A DNA stretch of 64,000 bases, from IMG/VR virus record IMGVR_UViG_3300003702_000965, positions 1 through 64,000 of that record. The stretch is one strand, 5' to 3'. The notes beneath the pieces are model-generated. The model made no database searches and was not told the origin of the DNA. It saw only the letters and a list, made by a program, of their open reading frames with translations. A program made the position numbers and the translations under genes. Of the stretch, positions 1 to 8,892 are shown in pieces. Position 1 is the stretch's first letter; each line of letters opens with the position of its first letter. The stretch is from a virus.

Positions 1-2400
1 AAAGGACAAACTGGTGCACAAGGAGGAACGGGCGCGCAAGGTGGAACAGGTCCAACTGGTCCTAAAGGACAAAAAGGCGCGACTGGTGCACAAGGTGGAA
101 CAGGTGCTCAAGGCGCTAAAGGTGCAACCGGTGCACAAGGCGGAACTGGTCCGCAAGGAGCTAAAGGTCAAAAAGGTCAAAAAGGTGCAACTGGTGGAAC
201 AGGCCCAACAGGCGCACAAGGTCCTAAAGGACAAAAAGGTCAAACTGGTGCACAAGGTCCAACAGGCGCGCAAGGCGCTAAAGGTCAGAAAGGTCAGAAG
301 GGAATTGAAGGTAAGGGAAATAATATAACATGGGTTGTTACTGGCAGTACTGCTGTAATTTCAGATGATAATCAGGATTTTACCAGATCTGGCGGTGGTA
401 GTGGTTGGACCTTGGGAATTGGTTCGGTTGAAAAATGGCAAAGTTCTGGCGGTTCAATAGGCGCAACGCTTAGTTTTAAAGCTTACGGCGCTAGCGGTCA
501 GTATATTATGATCGGATTTACTGACACCGTTACGACCTCAAGCGGCGCTTATGGTGACATTGATTTTGCTTGGTATTTAAATAACACTAGCTCAAACATA
601 TACGAAAATGGAAGTAGTATTGGAAACTTTGGAGGTTTTGTAAACGGTACCCAATTTGATATTGTATATGATGGATATAATGTTAGATATTATATGGACG
701 GCACATTAAAGAGAACGGTTGCTAGAGGCGACTTTACTTTTTACATAGACTCTAGTCTTTACAATAACACCAACATGGTTAAAGACATCCATTTCAGTCT
801 TCATGGTGCCAAAGGCCAGAAAGGTCAGAAGGGTGCAACAGGTGCACAAGGTCCGCAAGGGGCACAAGGTCCGCAAGGTGCCAAAGGTCAGAAAGGTCAG
901 AAGGGTACAACTGGTGCACAGGGTCCAACAGGCGCGCAAGGGCCTAAAGGACAAAAAGGCGCAACTGGTGGAACAGGTCCAACAGGCGCTCAAGGAGCTA
1001 AAGGTGCAACCGGTGCACAAGGCGGAACTGGTCCGCAAGGTGGTACTGGTCCGCAAGGAGCCAAAGGTCAAAAAGGTCAAAAAGGCGTAACTGGTGGAAC
1101 AGGCCCAACAGGCGCGCAAGGGCCTAAAGGACAAAAAGGTGCAACTGGTGCACAAGGCGGAACTGGTCCGCAAGGTGGGCAGGGTCCGCAAGGAGCTAAA
1201 GGTCAAAAAGGACAAACTGGTGCACAAGGTGGAACGGGTGCGCAAGGTGGAACAGGTCCAACTGGTCCTAAAGGGCAAAAAGGACAAACTGGTGCACAAG
1301 GTGGAACTGGTGGAACAGGTCCAACAGGTGCGCAAGGGCCTAAAGGACAAAAGGGTGCAACTGGTGGAACAGGTCCACAAGGTGGAACAGGCGCTCAAGG
1401 CGCTAAAGGTGCAACTGGTGCGCAAGGTGGAACGGGTGCGCAAGGTGGAACAGGTCCAACTGGTCCTAAAGGGCAAAAAGGGGCAACTGGTGCACAAGGT
1501 GGAACTGGTGGAACAGGTCCAACAGGTGCGCAAGGGCCTAAAGGACAAAAAGGTGCAACTGGTGCACAAGGTGGAACAGGTGCACAAGGTGGAACAGGTC
1601 CGCAAGGTGGAACAGGTCCGCAAGGAGCTAAAGGCGCAACAGGTTCACAAGGAGGAACAGGCTCGCAAGGTGGAGCAGGCCCGACAGGTCCTAAAGGACA
1701 AAAAGGACAAACTGGTTCAACTGGTTCGCAAGGAGGGTCAGGCCCACAAGGTGCGACAGGGCCTAAAGGCCAAAAAGGTCAAACTGGTTCAACTGGTTCA
1801 AGTGGTGGAAGTGGTCCTACTGGTCCTAAAGGTCAAAAAGGTGCGGGCGGCGGCGCGACTTGGACTAACACTGTACCTTCTCCTTACTATGTCGATTTTT
1901 ATACTTCTAGTCCGTATAATCCGAGTACTAATTACGGGAGGTTATACGGTTCGGGCTATGCTACTTTGCCTTATTGGAAAAGTTATTCCTCCGCATATAC
2001 TGTATATATTTACTCTGACGAGAGGATTAAAGAAAACATTACTACCTTCGATAAGTCTGTAGCATCAGCTTGGGTTAAAGGCACTGCTATATACAATTTC
2101 ACATTTAGAGAAGATTCCGGCGGAGTAGATGCTGTAGAACTTTATGGAGAAGGATATTCAAAAGACGTACCCAGAATTGGGTTCATGGCTCATGAAGTAA
2201 TAGCAACCATAACTGTTGACGGAAAAAGTCCAAACAACTTAGCGTCGGGAGAAAGGAACGCTGTTGACGAGGAAGGAAAAGTCCTTGGCCAACAAGTTGA
2301 CGAAGGTCGACTGGTGCCAATATTGTGGGCCGCTTTGCAAGATTCCATAGCGAGAATAGAAACTTTAGAGACGAAAGTAACAGCCTTAGAGAATAGTTAA
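1..2400 (+). CDS. Collagen-like tail fibre with C-terminal S74 chaperone domain (5' end cut)
   Basis: The frame is open from base 1, so the N-terminus is outside the window; the TTG at 412 is internal, not a start. Order seen: Gly-X-Y block (bases 1 to about 303), a globular beta-rich domain (about 304-804) with a pattern like concanavalin/SPRY-type jelly rolls ([20 protein letters not shown]), a second Gly-X-Y block (805 to about 1854), then a C-terminal domain. The C-terminus has SDERIKENI and GFMAHEV, the signature of the peptidase S74 intramolecular chaperone of phage fibres and endosialidases; the Ser and the Lys five residues later match the known self-cleavage dyad. It ends in a short coiled coil ([17 protein letters not shown]). 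In the repeats Lys is always in Y and Pro always in X. Likely a trimeric receptor-binding fibre whose S74 domain is cleaved off after folding. The fibre call is firm; the receptor is unknown. Confidence 0.9.
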   Translation, partial: KGQTGAQGGTGAQGGTGPTGPKGQKGATGAQGGTGAQGAKGATGAQGGTGPQGAKGQKGQKGATGGTGPTGAQGPKGQKGQTGAQGPTGAQGAKGQKGQKGIEGKGNNITWVVTGSTAVISDDNQDFTRSGGGSGWTLGIGSVEKWQSSGGSIGATLSFKAYGASGQYIMIGFTDTVTTSSGAYGDIDFAWYLNNTSSNIYENGSSIGNFGGFVNGTQFDIVYDGYNVRYYMDGTLKRTVARGDFTFYIDSSLYNNTNMVKDIHFSLHGAKGQKGQKGATGAQGPQGAQGPQGAKGQKGQKGTTGAQGPTGAQGPKGQKGATGGTGPTGAQGAKGATGAQGGTGPQGGTGPQGAKGQKGQKGVTGGTGPTGAQGPKGQKGATGAQGGTGPQGGQGPQGAKGQKGQTGAQGGTGAQGGTGPTGPKGQKGQTGAQGGTGGTGPTGAQGPKGQKGATGGTGPQGGTGAQGAKGATGAQGGTGAQGGTGPTGPKGQKGATGAQGGTGGTGPTGAQGPKGQKGATGAQGGTGAQGGTGPQGGTGPQGAKGATGSQGGTGSQGGAGPTGPKGQKGQTGSTGSQGGSGPQGATGPKGQKGQTGSTGSSGGSGPTGPKGQKGAGGGATWTNTVPSPYYVDFYTSSPYNPSTNYGRLYGSGYATLPYWKSYSSAYTVYIYSDERIKENITTFDKSVASAWVKGTAIYNFTFREDSGGVDAVELYGEGYSKDVPRIGFMAHEVIATITVDGKSPNNLASGERNAVDEEGKVLGQQVDEGRLVPILWAALQDSIARIETLETKVTALENS
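805..1854 (+). repeat. Collagen Gly-X-Y tandem repeats (second block)
   Basis: About 115 consecutive Gly-X-Y triplets without interruption. Recurrent units are [21 protein letters not shown] and GAKGQKGQK. The DNA is itself near-repetitive (caaggtggaacaggt and similar), so slippage or recombination could change the length. A first block of the same kind fills bases 1 to about 303. Confidence 0.93.
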
Positions 2401-2405
2401 TTAAA

Positions 2406-2912
2406 ATGAAAGTTGTAGATATAGCGGACGAAATATATAGAGAATTGGGGTCTCCTACCGATTTGTCTATTCCTGCGGTAACCTATTGGGTTAGAGCTAA
2501 CGTCGGGGCTTTGAACAATAAAATTTCGACCAGTTTCATTATTCACGAAACGACATTAGAAATAGATCAAAAAGAAAAGAACAGCACCACCACTAGGCGA
2601 ATAAATGCGGATGAATCTGCCATTTTGAAGAAAATGTATATGTTGCATTATTACGATGGACAACTTAGAAAAAATTTAAATACGCTAGGAACAGATACGG
2701 TATTATCCGTTACAGACGATGGATCTAGCGTCACAAAAATAAACAGGAACGAAGTGAACAAGGTAATCTCGCAAGTCAGGAGACAGGAGTCCCTAGAACT
2801 CAACGACCTTGTAAACGGATATAAAACATCTTACGCTAGACCGGTTCAAGTTGTAGGGGACGATGCAAGCTCTCCGGCATCTAACTTAACTTCCTCCAGC
2901 AGAATAGGTTAG
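2406..2912 (+). CDS. Hypothetical virion/neck protein
   Basis: 168 residues, not recognised. It starts 5 bases after the fibre stop with no clear ribosome binding site. The N-terminus (VVDIADEIYRELGSPTDLSIPAVTYWVRANVGALNNKI) reads as a helical segment, followed by a beta stretch and a helical, charged middle with VNKVISQVRRQESLELNDL. The C-terminus is Ser-rich and probably flexible. Size, helical start and position among small genes before the tail-tube candidate would suit a head-tail connector or completion protein, but this is inference from context only. Confidence 0.6.
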   Translation: MKVVDIADEIYRELGSPTDLSIPAVTYWVRANVGALNNKISTSFIIHETTLEIDQKEKNSTTTRRINADESAILKKMYMLHYYDGQLRKNLNTLGTDTVLSVTDDGSSVTKINRNEVNKVISQVRRQESLELNDLVNGYKTSYARPVQVVGDDASSPASNLTSSSRIG

Positions 2913-2916
2913 AACT

Positions 2917-3360
2917 ATGCCGAGTCTGATTTCATCAACTGAAAAAACTAATCTTACAACTATATTTACGGATATATTTGACACCTTCAAGAGAGTCATC
3001 ACTATACATAAAGAGCCTAAAAAAATAATAACATCAATAAACGAAAGCGCGCTTTTCGGCTACAAAGATTCCTCTAATATAGTAAACTATGCTTACGAGC
3101 CTGTTTCCTCATCCTTCTACGCTACGGTGAGATACATTGAGGCGGCTAGGGATGACGTGTTCGCGCAAAATTTTAATTCTTACGTGGAAGGAACAGTCGT
3201 AAGGATAAAGGTCCAACAAGCAACAAAAGAATATATAGAAGACGGCCCGAACGAAAAAGTAACTTTCGACGATAGATGTTTCGAGATAATTGGAAATGAT
3301 ACGGTGAAAAAGTTTTTAGATTCGACTTTTTATGTTTATTATTTAAAGGAGACGGGATAA
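2917..3360 (+). CDS. Hypothetical virion protein
   Basis: 147 residues, not recognised. It starts at ATG 2917, four bases after the previous stop, with a weak AATAGG upstream. No signal peptide, membrane segment or Cys motif is visible. The second half is beta-rich and has the look of a small connector or tail-completion protein (SSSFYATVRYIEA, GTVVRIKVQQATKEYI). The stop TAA overlaps the ATG of the next gene by one base, so the two are probably translated together. A structural role is inferred from position only. Confidence 0.6.
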   Translation: MPSLISSTEKTNLTTIFTDIFDTFKRVITIHKEPKKIITSINESALFGYKDSSNIVNYAYEPVSSSFYATVRYIEAARDDVFAQNFNSYVEGTVVRIKVQQATKEYIEDGPNEKVTFDDRCFEIIGNDTVKKFLDSTFYVYYLKETG

Positions 3361-3977
3361 TGGCTATAATTAACATGAACAATATAAAAAGAAAAATAGC
3401 CGTTTCACCGGGCGTGATAAGAAAGACTAACGCGGTATTAAGAAAACGCTTTGAAGCCGCTGAAGCCGCCTATATGAAAGAATTTGAAAATAGTAAAATC
3501 ACTCAAGAGCTAGAAGGCGGAGTTCAATCAGGAAACTCATCAGGGACTTTGGGTTCATATGGAAATCTTTTTACGTTTATGGGATTTTCATCTGGTTCAA
3601 AACCTATTTCTACTCTAAGGAGGGTCCTGAAAGCGGGATTTAAGATGAGCAAAGGGAAAGTGTCTAGGACTAAGCTTAGGACTTATGTTTTTAGTTTTCC
3701 GGGAGTAGATTATCTGAGACGCAATACTAGTACATTATATATGCCTTTTGAGAGAGGTAGAAATTGGGTCCTAGCAATTGAGCAAGGGATTTCTGGATTT
3801 AGTTTTTACATGAATAAAAAGTGGAAAGGAGATGGCGCTAGATCTGGTCATGGAGTTCAGATAGAAAACAAAATAAGTCAAGGTAGAGGTACGTCGACCT
3901 TTAAGCGGACTAGATACAGAACCATATTCGAAAAAGCTTTTACGGATAAAATCAAAGAAAAGAAGAATCGAGCGTAA
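3360..3977 (+). CDS. Hypothetical virion/tail-completion protein
   Basis: 205 residues, not recognised. The ATG at 3360 has a good Shine-Dalgarno (AAAGGAGA) and overlaps the preceding stop in TAATG. The protein is strongly basic, with an N-terminal helix rich in Arg, Lys and Ala (RKTNAVLRKRFEAAEAAYMKEFE) and a basic C-terminus (RTRYRTIFEKAFTDKIKEKKNRA). The middle contains FSFPGVDYLRRNT and a run of aromatic residues. The same TAATG overlap joins it to the next gene. It lies in the small-gene set just before the tail-tube candidate, where tail-completion or head-tail joining proteins are common, but no family could be assigned. Confidence 0.6.
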   Translation: MAIINMNNIKRKIAVSPGVIRKTNAVLRKRFEAAEAAYMKEFENSKITQELEGGVQSGNSSGTLGSYGNLFTFMGFSSGSKPISTLRRVLKAGFKMSKGKVSRTKLRTYVFSFPGVDYLRRNTSTLYMPFERGRNWVLAIEQGISGFSFYMNKKWKGDGARSGHGVQIENKISQGRGTSTFKRTRYRTIFEKAFTDKIKEKKNRA

Positions 3978-4888
3978 TGGATGTACAATATGAGAATTCT
4001 TTAATGAGTAGTCTTTTGTTGTTCGTGGACAACAAAGTGCTCAAGAGAGGTAATGCTTATACGAACCATGGAGGCTATCTATATCCAGTAACAAATTCCT
4101 ATAGAGACTACGATGTGCTAGCTTCGCCGTTTAAACAACTCGTTTGTGACGTCAGTGTTACGGGCGCAGTTGTGATGTCTGGAGTTTATTACGATACTTC
4201 AACCCCAACAAGCGCCACTTTCGATGGGAGAGTTCACAACCAACATAAATTCATAAAAGTCGGGACGAGTGGATTTAACGCCATTGATCACTCCGAAGGT
4301 TCTGTTTATTTTGATTCTGGAAACTTTGTTAATCCCGGGAGTTATAGGCTTAGTGGGAATTATTCTGTAAAGGACTTTAACGTATACATAACTCAGGAAA
4401 ATGAAGAAGATCTTTTATTCGAAAAGCAGTTTTTCTTAAAACCCAAAGCTGCACAGACAGTTACTGGATTACCGCCAGATGCAGAGCCATATCCATCGAT
4501 TTTTCTAAAGTCAATGTCCAGCAGTAATGAGCCATTTGCTTTCGGAGGTTTGGACAACACGAAAGTTATTGCAAGGGCTATAGTTTTGTCGGATTCGGCC
4601 TATAAAATGGACGCCGTATGTTCGATTCTCAGAGATACCGCGAGAGATTACGTCCCGTTAATGACGAAAGAGGAGCTTCCTTTTATGGCTCATGGAGGAC
4701 TGACTGGATTGGAGTACAACTATGACACCTTAAAAGCTAATAAAATTGCAAGTCAGAGTGGGGTTTATATAACTGATGTGAGTGTTTCCAAGAACGTAGC
4801 GAGGTCAAGTGATTTTAAAAACCTAAATACTAATGTTTTCACGGCTTTTGTTGACTTCGAAATGGAACATCCGAGATACCCAAGATAA
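3977..4888 (+). CDS. Hypothetical virion protein upstream of tail-tube candidate
   Basis: 303 residues, not recognised. Start ATG 3977 overlaps the previous stop by one base. The sequence is beta-rich with many Ser, Thr, Tyr and Gly residues (CDVSVTGAVVMSGVYYDTS, GSYRLSGNYSVKDFNVYI). The C-terminus (SQSGVYITDVSVSKN... NTNVFTAFVDFEMEHPRY) resembles the final strands of tail-tube or baseplate domains. It is followed by a 60-base gap before the tail-tube candidate. A minor tail or neck role is likely from position and composition; no specific family is claimed. Confidence 0.6.
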   Translation: MDVQYENSLMSSLLLFVDNKVLKRGNAYTNHGGYLYPVTNSYRDYDVLASPFKQLVCDVSVTGAVVMSGVYYDTSTPTSATFDGRVHNQHKFIKVGTSGFNAIDHSEGSVYFDSGNFVNPGSYRLSGNYSVKDFNVYITQENEEDLLFEKQFFLKPKAAQTVTGLPPDAEPYPSIFLKSMSSSNEPFAFGGLDNTKVIARAIVLSDSAYKMDAVCSILRDTARDYVPLMTKEELPFMAHGGLTGLEYNYDTLKANKIASQSGVYITDVSVSKNVARSSDFKNLNTNVFTAFVDFEMEHPRYPR

Positions 4889-4948
4889 TAAAAAACTTCT
4901 CATTTCACGGAAAAAAATGTAAATAACAATACATCGAGGATTTAGAAA

Positions 4949-6532
4949 ATGGCTAGAAATAGAGTAATTTATCAAAGTGAGGCACTGTTTGTGGGACCCG
5001 ATTCAACAAGTGGCCATTATTCAGTACCCGTAGACGTGACGGTAAATCGTCTTGCGGGCGCGACACAAACCGCAGGTACAATTAGGTTGACTACTTCTAA
5101 GGTGAGCAGCTCGACTGATTTCGCTGATCTCAATACTGTTGTTAAGATGTCTGGAATCTATACGAAGCCGCAAGGGCAACCTTCTAGTCCATTTGCGCCC
5201 GGAGCGACGGTAAGATTCGATTATTCCACTATTAACGCGGCGTTTGGGGCGATAGCAGCTACTGACGGAGGAGTTGCTCCTCATACTCATAGTGCGACTA
5301 GACTCGTAAGAGCTTTTCCCGCTTCAGGTTCTGAGCTTGGTTTTTATGATGGGAACGCCACAGCGAGGGTCAACAGTCAGGATGGAGCGACTGGAATTGC
5401 TTTAATGCTTCCTCACCCGCTGACTTCTATTCCTTTTTCTGGTCATTCAGGTACAGCCGCTCAAGGACTTCTTAATGCTTGGGGATTTACTGGTTGGATT
5501 CCGGTAACCAATAGAGTTAAGCAGCTTATCAGAGTTCAAAGCGCAAACTATGGTTTTGACATCGGCAGAACAGACGTTAATCAATTTGGCAACCTAGCCG
5601 CTATTGACAGAATCATTCTCGAGCAGCCCACTGTTAGTTTGGACTTTTCGTACCTTTTGTCTTCCGGACAGAACGAAGAGCGTCTTGGATTTGGCGTTAA
5701 GAACGAAAACTCAGCTGTTGGTAACTTCTTAAGTGGAATTGGAGATTCAAGAAATTACTGGATTTACGTGGCGGACGAAGGTAATGATGCCAATAATCCG
5801 GGCGCTGCTAATCACGCTAAGGCCAAATCAATTGGTATTGGAAACGCGTTCCTTACGTCTTACACCTCGGAAGGCGCTGTTGGTGATTTCCCGACCGCTA
5901 GTCTAAATGCTGAAGCGCTTAATATGCGTTTCTACGTCAAGAATAGTGGAGATAATCCGGCTGTTGAACCCGTGAACGGCAAAAACTATAGTGGCTCATT
6001 CCAGTTGCCGACTCCCATGAAGTGGCATAGTGGTTATAATGCTTCTGTTGATTCGCTGGAGCCCACAGCTCTTAGGCCCGGTGATGTCACGATGACGCTC
6101 ACGAATAAAGGCACTAAGGGTGTTCTAGTCACTGATTTGAAATTGCAGAGCTTTTCTTTCAATTTTGATTTAGGAAGAGAGCCTCTGCAAAAACTTGGAA
6201 GTAAGTTTGCTTTTTCCAGAGAGATTTCATTCCCTGTTACCGCAACAATGTCTGTGGACGCGGTTTTAGGAGAGGTTGAAGCTGGAAACTTGGCAGACGT
6301 TGTCGCTAGCGACACATCCGAGTATGACGTTGGCGTGAGAATAAACGCTCCCGGGACAACTACTAGAGCTATTGAATATACCCTTAAAGGCGCGAAACTG
6401 GAATCTCAAAGCTTTACCTCCTCTATTGGAGACAATAAGTCAGTATCTCTTGAATGGGCTTCTCAGGTTGGTGGTCCTCAGGACGTCACGCATGGTATCA
6501 AGATGCAAGTTCAGGATCACGACGCTTCGTAA
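4949..6532 (+). CDS. Major tail tube-like protein
   Basis: 527 residues. It has a 60-base leader, a clear Shine-Dalgarno (GAGGAT) and a strong terminator just after it, the arrangement expected for an abundant virion protein. The protein is beta-rich and looks like repeated tube-type domains: an N-terminal half with VSLDFSYLLSSGQNEERLG and a C-terminal half with LQSFSFNFDLGREPLQKLGSK, FPVTATMSVDAVLGEVEAG and YTLKGAKLESQSFTSSIGDN. The pattern of a beta strand, then REPLxxLG and a conserved Phe-Pro strand is familiar from phage tail-tube proteins. Position before the chaperone-like genes and the tape measure supports the call. A major capsid protein cannot be formally excluded. Confidence 0.6.
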   Translation: MARNRVIYQSEALFVGPDSTSGHYSVPVDVTVNRLAGATQTAGTIRLTTSKVSSSTDFADLNTVVKMSGIYTKPQGQPSSPFAPGATVRFDYSTINAAFGAIAATDGGVAPHTHSATRLVRAFPASGSELGFYDGNATARVNSQDGATGIALMLPHPLTSIPFSGHSGTAAQGLLNAWGFTGWIPVTNRVKQLIRVQSANYGFDIGRTDVNQFGNLAAIDRIILEQPTVSLDFSYLLSSGQNEERLGFGVKNENSAVGNFLSGIGDSRNYWIYVADEGNDANNPGAANHAKAKSIGIGNAFLTSYTSEGAVGDFPTASLNAEALNMRFYVKNSGDNPAVEPVNGKNYSGSFQLPTPMKWHSGYNASVDSLEPTALRPGDVTMTLTNKGTKGVLVTDLKLQSFSFNFDLGREPLQKLGSKFAFSREISFPVTATMSVDAVLGEVEAGNLADVVASDTSEYDVGVRINAPGTTTRAIEYTLKGAKLESQSFTSSIGDNKSVSLEWASQVGGPQDVTHGIKMQVQDHDAS

Positions 6533-6545
6533 TTTCCCCATATCT

Positions 6546-6596
6546 CACAATTACTCATTGTGACCTTAAAGCCCTGCCGAAAAGCGGGGCTTTTTT
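6546..6596 (+). terminator. Rho-independent terminator after tail-tube candidate
   Basis: A GC-rich stem GCCCTGC/GCGGGGC (6571-6577 with 6584-6590, one G-U pair) encloses the loop CGAAAA and is extended by AAA/TTT on the outside. A T6 run follows at 6591-6596. A second small hairpin, CACAAT/ATTGTG (6546-6551 with 6557-6562), lies just upstream. Confidence 0.92.
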
Positions 6597-6605
6597 CTTA
6601 TTTTG

Positions 6606-6620
6606 GTGTATATTATTTAT
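6606..6620 (+). promoter_or_regulatory. AT-rich promoter-like element
   Basis: GTGTATATTATTTAT lies just past the terminator and about 30 bases before the next gene, followed by AGGAG. It resembles GTGTAATATAT-type elements found before other transcription units in the window. No convincing -35 box is visible. Confidence 0.35.
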
Positions 6621-6647
6621 AGGAGAAAGGCAGGTTGCAGGATAAGT

Positions 6648-6935
6648 ATGGATGCTGATCCAAAAAGGGTAAAGGAGTTGATGTCTTTTCAAATACATCG
6701 GAATATTGTTAATTTATACAAGAGGTATTTGAATCTTCTAGAAGACGTCAGAAGAGACCATATTTCGCTACTATCCAAAGTCGAAGGGAAAACCAACAAA
6801 GAGTTTGCCAAAAGTATAGACTACTTTGACGCTGAAAAGTATAATTACTACAGAAAAAAGGTCCTAGACTCAGGAAACGAAGTATTTAGGGACATAGAAA
6901 AAACATTAGAATATTTAGAAATTAGAATCAAATGA
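6648..6935 (+). CDS. Small helical hypothetical protein before tail chaperones
   Basis: 95 residues. I start at ATG 6648 (MDADPKRVKELMSF). An upstream TTG at 6603 would add residues encoded in the leader and is unlikely. AGGAGAAAGG lies about 18-27 bases upstream, farther than usual. The protein is almost wholly alpha-helical and charged (FQIHRNIVNLYKRYLNLLEDV, VFRDIEKTLEYLEIRI), like a small coiled-coil scaffold or chaperone. Its stop overlaps the start of the next gene as ATGA. Function unknown; context suggests tail assembly. Confidence 0.65.
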   Translation: MDADPKRVKELMSFQIHRNIVNLYKRYLNLLEDVRRDHISLLSKVEGKTNKEFAKSIDYFDAEKYNYYRKKVLDSGNEVFRDIEKTLEYLEIRIK

Positions 6936-7852
6936 AATGGGTACATGAATTCCAAGTAAATAGGACAAAAGAGGTCGAAATCTCCGAAACCAAGACTGGT
7001 GAAGAAGGAGAGGAAATAACGACGAAAAGAAAAGAGGAAAAGGTCATTCCCGTCGATTTCGCCTTAAGAAAACCGAACAGGAAAATATATGATGATGCGG
7101 AGTTATTTTATGGAGTCACCTTGTCCAAAGGCATAAAGGCTGGTCTGCTCACAAAAACACAACTAGCCAAAAGATATGATAATGATGGAGGCCCATTCTC
7201 GAATGATCAAAAAACAAAATACTCGGTTTTGATGTTGAACTCGTTCGAAAAAGAAAATGAAATTCAAAAATTTCAGCTGAATTTAGACAGCTTACCCGAA
7301 AGCGAAAAATCAGAAAAACTAACACAATCTCTTATGGAGTTAACAGAGTTAAGAGCTGAGATGAGGGATTTTGAGGTTTTTCACGCCGCTATATTCGACC
7401 AAACAGCCGAAGGTAGAGCGAAAAACATGGTGATTATGTGGTGGGTTTTAAATGTTGCCTACTGGAAGAAGGAAGAAGGAGAAGAGTTCGCGCCGCTTTT
7501 TGAGGGTTTAAATTTCGAAGATAAGTTGGATTTTTACGACGAAATGGAGGAAAAGGAAGATTCGTTTTGGGACGAAGTGATTAGTAAATTAGCTTATTTT
7601 ATAGGATTTTGGTATAACGGAAAAGCTTCTACTCCAGAGGAATTTAAGCAGATCGAAAAATATTTCAACGCCGGAGTGAAAGAAAATGAAGAAGACTCGG
7701 AAGAGCCAGAAGAGCTAGAAGAGCCCAAAGAACCCGAAGATCTAGAGGATATAAATTGGAAGCCTGAAAAGCCCAAAGAACCAGAAAAGCCCAAAGAACC
7801 AGAAGAGCCCCAAAAACAAGACGACAAAGGACAGTCTGACGAGAAAAATTGA
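6932..7852 (+). CDS. Probable tail assembly chaperone, Pro/Glu-rich C-terminus
   Basis: 306 residues, acidic. The start overlaps the previous stop as ATGA. The N-terminus (MKWVHEFQVNRTKEVEISE) is followed by an EEGEEITTKRKEEKVIPVDFALRKPNR stretch and a helical body. Residues from about 245 are a low-complexity tail of EEPEE, KPKEPEKPKEPE type. It is one of two genes between the tail-tube candidate and the tape measure, the usual place of paired tail assembly chaperones (gpG/gpGT type). The last codons overlap the next ORF, which lies in the -1 frame. The role is inferred from position and gene pairing; no chaperone signature is claimed. Confidence 0.6.
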   Translation: MKWVHEFQVNRTKEVEISETKTGEEGEEITTKRKEEKVIPVDFALRKPNRKIYDDAELFYGVTLSKGIKAGLLTKTQLAKRYDNDGGPFSNDQKTKYSVLMLNSFEKENEIQKFQLNLDSLPESEKSEKLTQSLMELTELRAEMRDFEVFHAAIFDQTAEGRAKNMVIMWWVLNVAYWKKEEGEEFAPLFEGLNFEDKLDFYDEMEEKEDSFWDEVISKLAYFIGFWYNGKASTPEEFKQIEKYFNAGVKENEEDSEEPEELEEPKEPEDLEDINWKPEKPKEPEKPKEPEEPQKQDDKGQSDEKN

Positions 7853-8859
7853 AAGACGAAATAAGCAGGCTCAGACATCTTTATAAAGATATTATCAATG
7901 GGTATTCATACGTACCAGAAGGCAAAATTTATGTAAGGCATCTCAAGGAAAAGGACGTTGGGGAAATCGAGGAGAAAAGGCTGAACCTAAAAAGGCAAGC
8001 AATGGAAGAGGGGCTTGAAGATGAAGATGAAAAAATTAAGCTTTTAATAGAAAATGAAATATGGTCGTATGAAAAAGAGAACGACATAAATAAGCTCAAA
8101 GGAGAAATCGAAACACTTCAAGAGACCAGAGGAAAACTGGTTTTAGGCAAGCAAATCAAACAAATCAAAAGCAAAATAAAGAAAAAGGAAAAGCTATATT
8201 CTGACCTAATGAACGAAAGGGTCTCTCAGGTAGGTTTCACGGCAGAAACTTACTCCGACAAAAAGATCAACGAAGAAGTAGTAAGAGTTTTATTTTCCAA
8301 AGACAAGGAACTTTCAACCCCATTTTTCTCTAAAGAGGAATTCGAAGAGTTAAGCACTCCAGATTTGGACGCCTACACCACGTTATATACATCAGTAAAC
8401 TTACAATATTCGGAGAAAATAATAAAGAAAATATCGATATGTCCGTTTTTTTTGAATGCCTTTTTTGTGTGTGAGAATAATTCTAACCAGTTTTTTGGAA
8501 AACCGGTAGTAGAGCTTACCAATTATCAAATAGATGTATTTTCTTACGGAAGATATTTTAAGGGGATTATGGCTGAATGCGAAAGGCCCCCCAAGGATTT
8601 GCATGATGACCCAGAAAAACTTATTGAATATTATGAACTAGCTAGAAGATCTAAGGAAGCCAAAGAAAAGAGGCAAAGCGGAAGCAACAAACAAAGTGAA
8701 TTTATGGGGTCCACTGTATTTGGAGCCTCTAAGGAAGAGCTTGTATCTATAGCGGGAGGAGAAGGAGGCGGTGGCGAATTAGTAGATTTATCTAGGGAAG
8801 TAGAAGGTTCCGGAAAGGATTTGGGTTTAAATGAGTTTCTGAAAATGCATAAGAAATAG
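7849..8859 (+). CDS. Probable second tail assembly chaperone or its frameshift extension
   Basis: 336 residues from TTG 7849, which overlaps the previous stop as TTGA. In this frame a stop lies at 7837-7839, so the only ways in are this TTG or ribosomal slippage at GAGAAAAATTGA in the overlap. The sequence has a helical coiled-coil zone (about residues 75-125, rich in Lys and Glu), a more globular middle (FFSKEEFEELSTPDLDAYTTLY, SICPFFLNAFFV) and a Gly/Ser-rich tail near residues 280-320. Its location directly before the tape measure fits the downstream partner of a chaperone pair. The slippery site is not a good X-XXY-YYZ heptamer, so re-initiation is the simpler reading. Confidence 0.6.
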   Translation: MKDEISRLRHLYKDIINGYSYVPEGKIYVRHLKEKDVGEIEEKRLNLKRQAMEEGLEDEDEKIKLLIENEIWSYEKENDINKLKGEIETLQETRGKLVLGKQIKQIKSKIKKKEKLYSDLMNERVSQVGFTAETYSDKKINEEVVRVLFSKDKELSTPFFSKEEFEELSTPDLDAYTTLYTSVNLQYSEKIIKKISICPFFLNAFFVCENNSNQFFGKPVVELTNYQIDVFSYGRYFKGIMAECERPPKDLHDDPEKLIEYYELARRSKEAKEKRQSGSNKQSEFMGSTVFGASKEELVSIAGGEGGGGELVDLSREVEGSGKDLGLNEFLKMHKK

Positions 8860-8892
8860 TGTAATAGAGTTGTGTAAGGCAAAAGGCTTGAT

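Noticed and set aside
706-1623. Long minus-strand ORF, Cys/Thr/Ser-rich
   Set aside because: It is the antisense shadow of the Gly-X-Y repeat; its composition is only the reverse of those codons.
1-1854. CRISPR-like repeat array
   Set aside because: The repeats are in-frame coding triplets with no fixed spacer length.
803-2062. Other-frame ORFs in the collagen region
   Set aside because: Repeats without stops in several frames give Lys/Val/Arg-rich shadow ORFs.
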